NCBI GenBank assembly: GCA_013812065.1
Contig: JACCUC010000185.1
Location: 1-7,707, forward strand
Origin: Thermoleophilaceae bacterium
GTDB lineage: Bacteria; Actinomycetota; Thermoleophilia; Solirubrobacterales; Thermoleophilaceae
Direction of reading: 5' to 3'
DNA length: 7,707 nucleotides
The notes beneath the pieces were generated by a model. The model saw nothing but the letters and a program-made list of their open reading frames with translations, made no database searches and was not told the origin of the DNA. Positions 6,582-7,707 of this stretch are shown here, piece after piece. Each line of letters begins with the position of its first letter. Position 1 is the first letter of the stretch. The translations under genes were made by a program, and so were the position numbers.

Positions 6582-6654
6582 GGGGGCGTGGTCTAGCGGT
6601 TAGGACGCCGGCCTTTCAAGCCGGAGGTCACGGGTTCGATCCCCGTCGCCCCTA
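6582..6654 (+). tRNA. tRNA-Glu (anticodon TTC)
   Basis: A complete 73-base cloverleaf. The acceptor GGGGGCG/CGCCCCT pairs fully except for a G1-U72 wobble. The D-arm GTCTAGCGGTTAGGAC is typical of tRNA-Glu. The anticodon stem CCGGC/GCCGG carries loop CTTTCAA (anticodon TTC, reading GAA/GAG). The T-arm is ACGGG-TTCGATC-CCCGT and the discriminator is A. CCA is not encoded (CTC follows). The 3' end of the minus-strand membrane-protein frame overlaps it in antisense. Confidence 0.97.
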
Positions 6655-7006
6655 CTCGCCGGCGGCGGCCGGCGTCCCTCAGGCGCGGGCCGGAGGCGCC
6701 GGCGGCGAGGCCACAACCGACGCCGAAGGCGAGTATCCCCGCCACGATTCCCGCCGCGTGACCGACCACCGCGTTGACGGCGACGGCCACCAGCCCGGAC
6801 AGCGCCGCCGCAGCGAGCGCCGATCCGATTCGTAGACGCAGCATCCGCGCCACGACGAGCGAACACCCGAGCCAGGAGAGCGGCCCCACGAGCGCGCCGA
6901 ACTCGCGGAAAAGCTCCCGGGGAAGCGGCAAGACGACGAGCAGCGCGAACAGGGCGCCGACGACGAGGGCCTGCGCCGCGCACGCGCGCCAGAGAATCGA
7001 CATCAT
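6593..7006 (-). CDS. Small four-helix membrane protein, 3' end antisense to tRNA-Glu
   Basis: A 137-residue frame from ATG 7006 (ATG 7003 directly follows). Four hydrophobic segments are visible, roughly residues 10-28, 37-56, 61-82 and 84-104. They are joined by short loops with charged residues (PLPRELFREFG and ARMLRLRIG), so an inner-membrane protein is very likely. After residue 104 comes a basic tail with RLRDAGRRRR (108-117). Residues 118-137 are encoded wholly by the complement of tRNA-Glu and read GATGIEPVTSGLKG, a well-known artefact peptide of antisense tRNA. The natural C-terminus is thus doubtful: either the protein really overlaps the tRNA, or an original stop was lost. No family is recognised with certainty, although a small four-helix protein of this style is common in actinobacteria. 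A -10-like hexamer lies nine bases upstream. It is divergent from tRNA-Val. Confidence 0.65.
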   Translation of the reverse strand: MMSILWRACAAQALVVGALFALLVVLPLPRELFREFGALVGPLSWLGCSLVVARMLRLRIGSALAAAALSGLVAVAVNAVVGHAAGIVAGILAFGVGCGLAAGASGPRLRDAGRRRRVGATGIEPVTSGLKGRRPNR

Positions 7007-7015
7007 TAGCGTGCG

Positions 7016-7021
7016 ATCGTA
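7016..7021 (-). promoter_or_regulatory. Candidate -10 box of the membrane-protein gene
   Basis: The minus strand reads TACGAT (TANNNT) nine bases before ATG 7006, implying a transcript with almost no leader. No Shine-Dalgarno sequence precedes the ATG. The match is motif-only. Confidence 0.35.
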
Positions 7022-7046
7022 GGGAAGCTCGGATTTCCCCGGCGCC

Positions 7047-7052
7047 TACACT
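7047..7052 (+). promoter_or_regulatory. Candidate -10 box of tRNA-Val
   Basis: TACACT matches TANNNT 30 bases upstream of tRNA-Val, predicting a 5' leader of about 20-25 bases to be removed by RNase P. The flanking GCGCCTA is shared with the tRNA-Glu promoter (GCGCCTAGAAT against GCGCCTACACT), which strengthens both calls. No -35 box is evident. Confidence 0.45.
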
Positions 7053-7082
7053 GGCCGCGGAAGCGCCTCGCGCGCATCCGTC

Positions 7083-7155
<73 letters not shown>

Positions 7156-7413
7156 TAGACCAGAGTCCCTGCTTATGGCTATTTTGAGGGTCTGTGACCT
7201 GCGACAGTTTCTCTCTAACGGCGGCAGGTGGAAGCATTGTGGAAGCACTGTAAGCAGCCGGGCGCTTCCACGGCGCGTTCTCCGGGCCGCTCAGGCGCTC
7301 GCCGCGGCGATCCGAGGAAAGGTCGGGACCGCCCGGGCGTGCGCCCCTGGGGACACTCGGACGCATGAGGGGCTCCCTCACACGCCGGACTGTTCTTCGG
7401 GCTCCACGCGCTC
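7156..7413. other. Non-coding gap after tRNA-Val
   Basis: No convincing gene is seen in either direction. Bases about 7170-7220 are the most AT-rich stretch nearby (GCTTATGGCTATTTTGA, CAGTTTCTCTCTAA), abutting the 3' end of tRNA-Val. An interrupted stem (CAGA 7161-7164 plus CCCT 7167-7170, pairing with AGGGTCTG 7187-7194) has a T-rich run 13 bases later; this may end tRNA-Val transcription but is a poor intrinsic terminator. A GTGGAAGC repeat set follows. From 7272 on the sequence is ordinary GC-rich DNA. Reverse frames here are short and overlap the tRNA. Confidence 0.5.
7228..7271. repeat. GTGGAAGC repeats: two direct, one inverted
   Basis: GTGGAAGCATT (7228-7238) is followed directly by GTGGAAGCACT (7239-7249), an 11-base tandem repeat with one mismatch. 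GCTTCCAC at 7264-7271 is the reverse complement of the repeat core and can pair with the second copy across a 17-base loop. Three copies of an 8-mer in 44 bases, 73 bases after a tRNA gene, resemble the short binding-site arrays found beside integrase attachment sites. No integrase gene and no duplicate of the tRNA 3' end is present to support this. Confidence 0.5.
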
Positions 7414-7617
7414 ATGTATGTCGGGAGGAAGCGATGCACTGTTTGCGGGACCGCGCTGGCCGTCAGCGCGCCCGCACCCCCGGGGATGGTCGCTGCGCCG
7501 ACCGCCTCGACCTTGCCGCCGCCCGCTCCGGCTGCCGACTGGTATTCGGACCCACGCTCAGAGGCGCGGCTGCGCTACTGGGACGGTGCGGCATGGACTG
7601 AGCACACCACGGAGTAG
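7414..7617 (+). CDS. Small DUF2510 protein with one CxxC knuckle
   Basis: A 67-residue protein. Residues 8-12 are CTVCG, one half of a zinc-ribbon knuckle (Cys8, Cys11) with no second pair visible. Residues 18-41 are a Pro/Ala/Thr-rich flexible linker. Residues 42-65 (DWYSDPRSEARLRYWDGAAW and on to EHT) match the DUF2510 pattern W-Y-x-D-P...LRYWDG..WT, a short module common in actinobacterial proteins, often beside membrane segments. Function is unknown. No membrane segment is seen. The start is doubtful: ATG 7414 has no Shine-Dalgarno sequence, while a strong GGGAGGAA at 7423-7430 lies inside the frame and points to ATG 7434 in another frame. The DUF2510 end is secure, but the first seven residues (MYVGRKR) may simply be the translated ribosome-binding region. 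Confidence 0.7.
   Translation: MYVGRKRCTVCGTALAVSAPAPPGMVAAPTASTLPPPAPAADWYSDPRSEARLRYWDGAAWTEHTTE
7423..7430 (+). promoter_or_regulatory. Strong Shine-Dalgarno sequence in an awkward place
   Basis: GGGAGGAA is the best ribosome-binding match in the window and sits just before ATG 7434. That ATG opens a frame giving a 55-residue Arg/Ala-rich peptide with no family resemblance. The in-frame DUF2510 reading passes through the site. Either the site is fortuitous or the true start or frame of the DUF2510 gene is disturbed here. Confidence 0.4.
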
Positions 7618-7707
7618 GAGTCGGGAAGTCCGCCTCCCCGTCCGACGCGCTCCGGCAGTTCGAGGAGGGCGCCCAACGTGGTCGCGTCCGCGCCGAGGCC
7701 GCCCTCC
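7618..7707. other. Unassigned right end of window
   Basis: Ninety GC-rich bases after the DUF2510 stop. AGGAGGG at 7663-7669 followed eight bases later by GTG 7678 could be the start of a gene running out of the window, but only ten codons are visible. A different + frame (DALRQFEEGAQRGRVRAEAA) and a minus-strand frame also have coding-like third positions, so no call is made. Confidence 0.3.

Noticed and set aside
7161..7216. Possible intrinsic terminator after tRNA-Val
   Set aside because: The stem has a two-base bulge and a 16-base loop, and the T-rich run starts 13 bases after it, so it does not fit a standard terminator.
7678..7707. GTG start with AGGAGGG eight bases upstream at the right edge
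   Set aside because: Only ten codons are visible and two other frames look equally coding-like.

Overview
The window is high-GC bacterial DNA with strong G/C bias at third codon positions. PurL is of the small type (no fused glutaminase), PurF is of the iron-sulfur type, and short DUF3072 and DUF2510 proteins are present. Together these point to an actinobacterium in the broad sense. A Thermoleophilia/Solirubrobacterales-like organism is my best guess, but this is inference from protein style, not a search result.

Positions 1-6148, all on the + strand, form a de novo purine biosynthesis cluster: the 3' end of purL, purF, recQ, purN and purH. PurF makes phosphoribosylamine (step 1), PurN formylates GAR (step 3), PurL makes FGAM (step 4), and PurH does the last two steps to IMP. 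A complete RecQ DNA helicase gene sits between purF and purN. recQ and purN overlap by 4 bases (GTGA) and purN and purH by 14 bases, so recQ-purN-purH looks like one translationally coupled unit. Candidate promoters lie before purF and immediately before recQ; the recQ one is placed as for a leaderless mRNA.

Positions 6149-7155 hold three single tRNA genes, Lys(TTT) on -, Glu(TTC) on + and Val(TAC) on +. They are interleaved with two small minus-strand genes: a DUF3072 protein and a small four-helix membrane protein whose reading frame runs into the antisense of tRNA-Glu. None of the tRNAs encodes its CCA end. Each gene here has a TANNNT -10-like hexamer at a sensible distance.

Positions 7156-7413 contain no convincing gene. 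They include a locally AT-richer stretch just after tRNA-Val and three copies of GTGGAAGC (two direct, one inverted), possibly a scar or an integration-type site. Positions 7414-7617 encode a 67-residue protein with one CxxC knuckle and a DUF2510 module, whose start is uncertain. The last 90 bases cannot be assigned.

The region is mostly core metabolism plus tRNA genes. I see no phage, CRISPR, toxin-antitoxin or defence system. The most notable points are recQ inside the pur cluster, the TANNNT-N7-ATG leaderless pattern, the ORF/tRNA-Glu overlap, an atypical KTLN in PurH, and the repeats after tRNA-Val.
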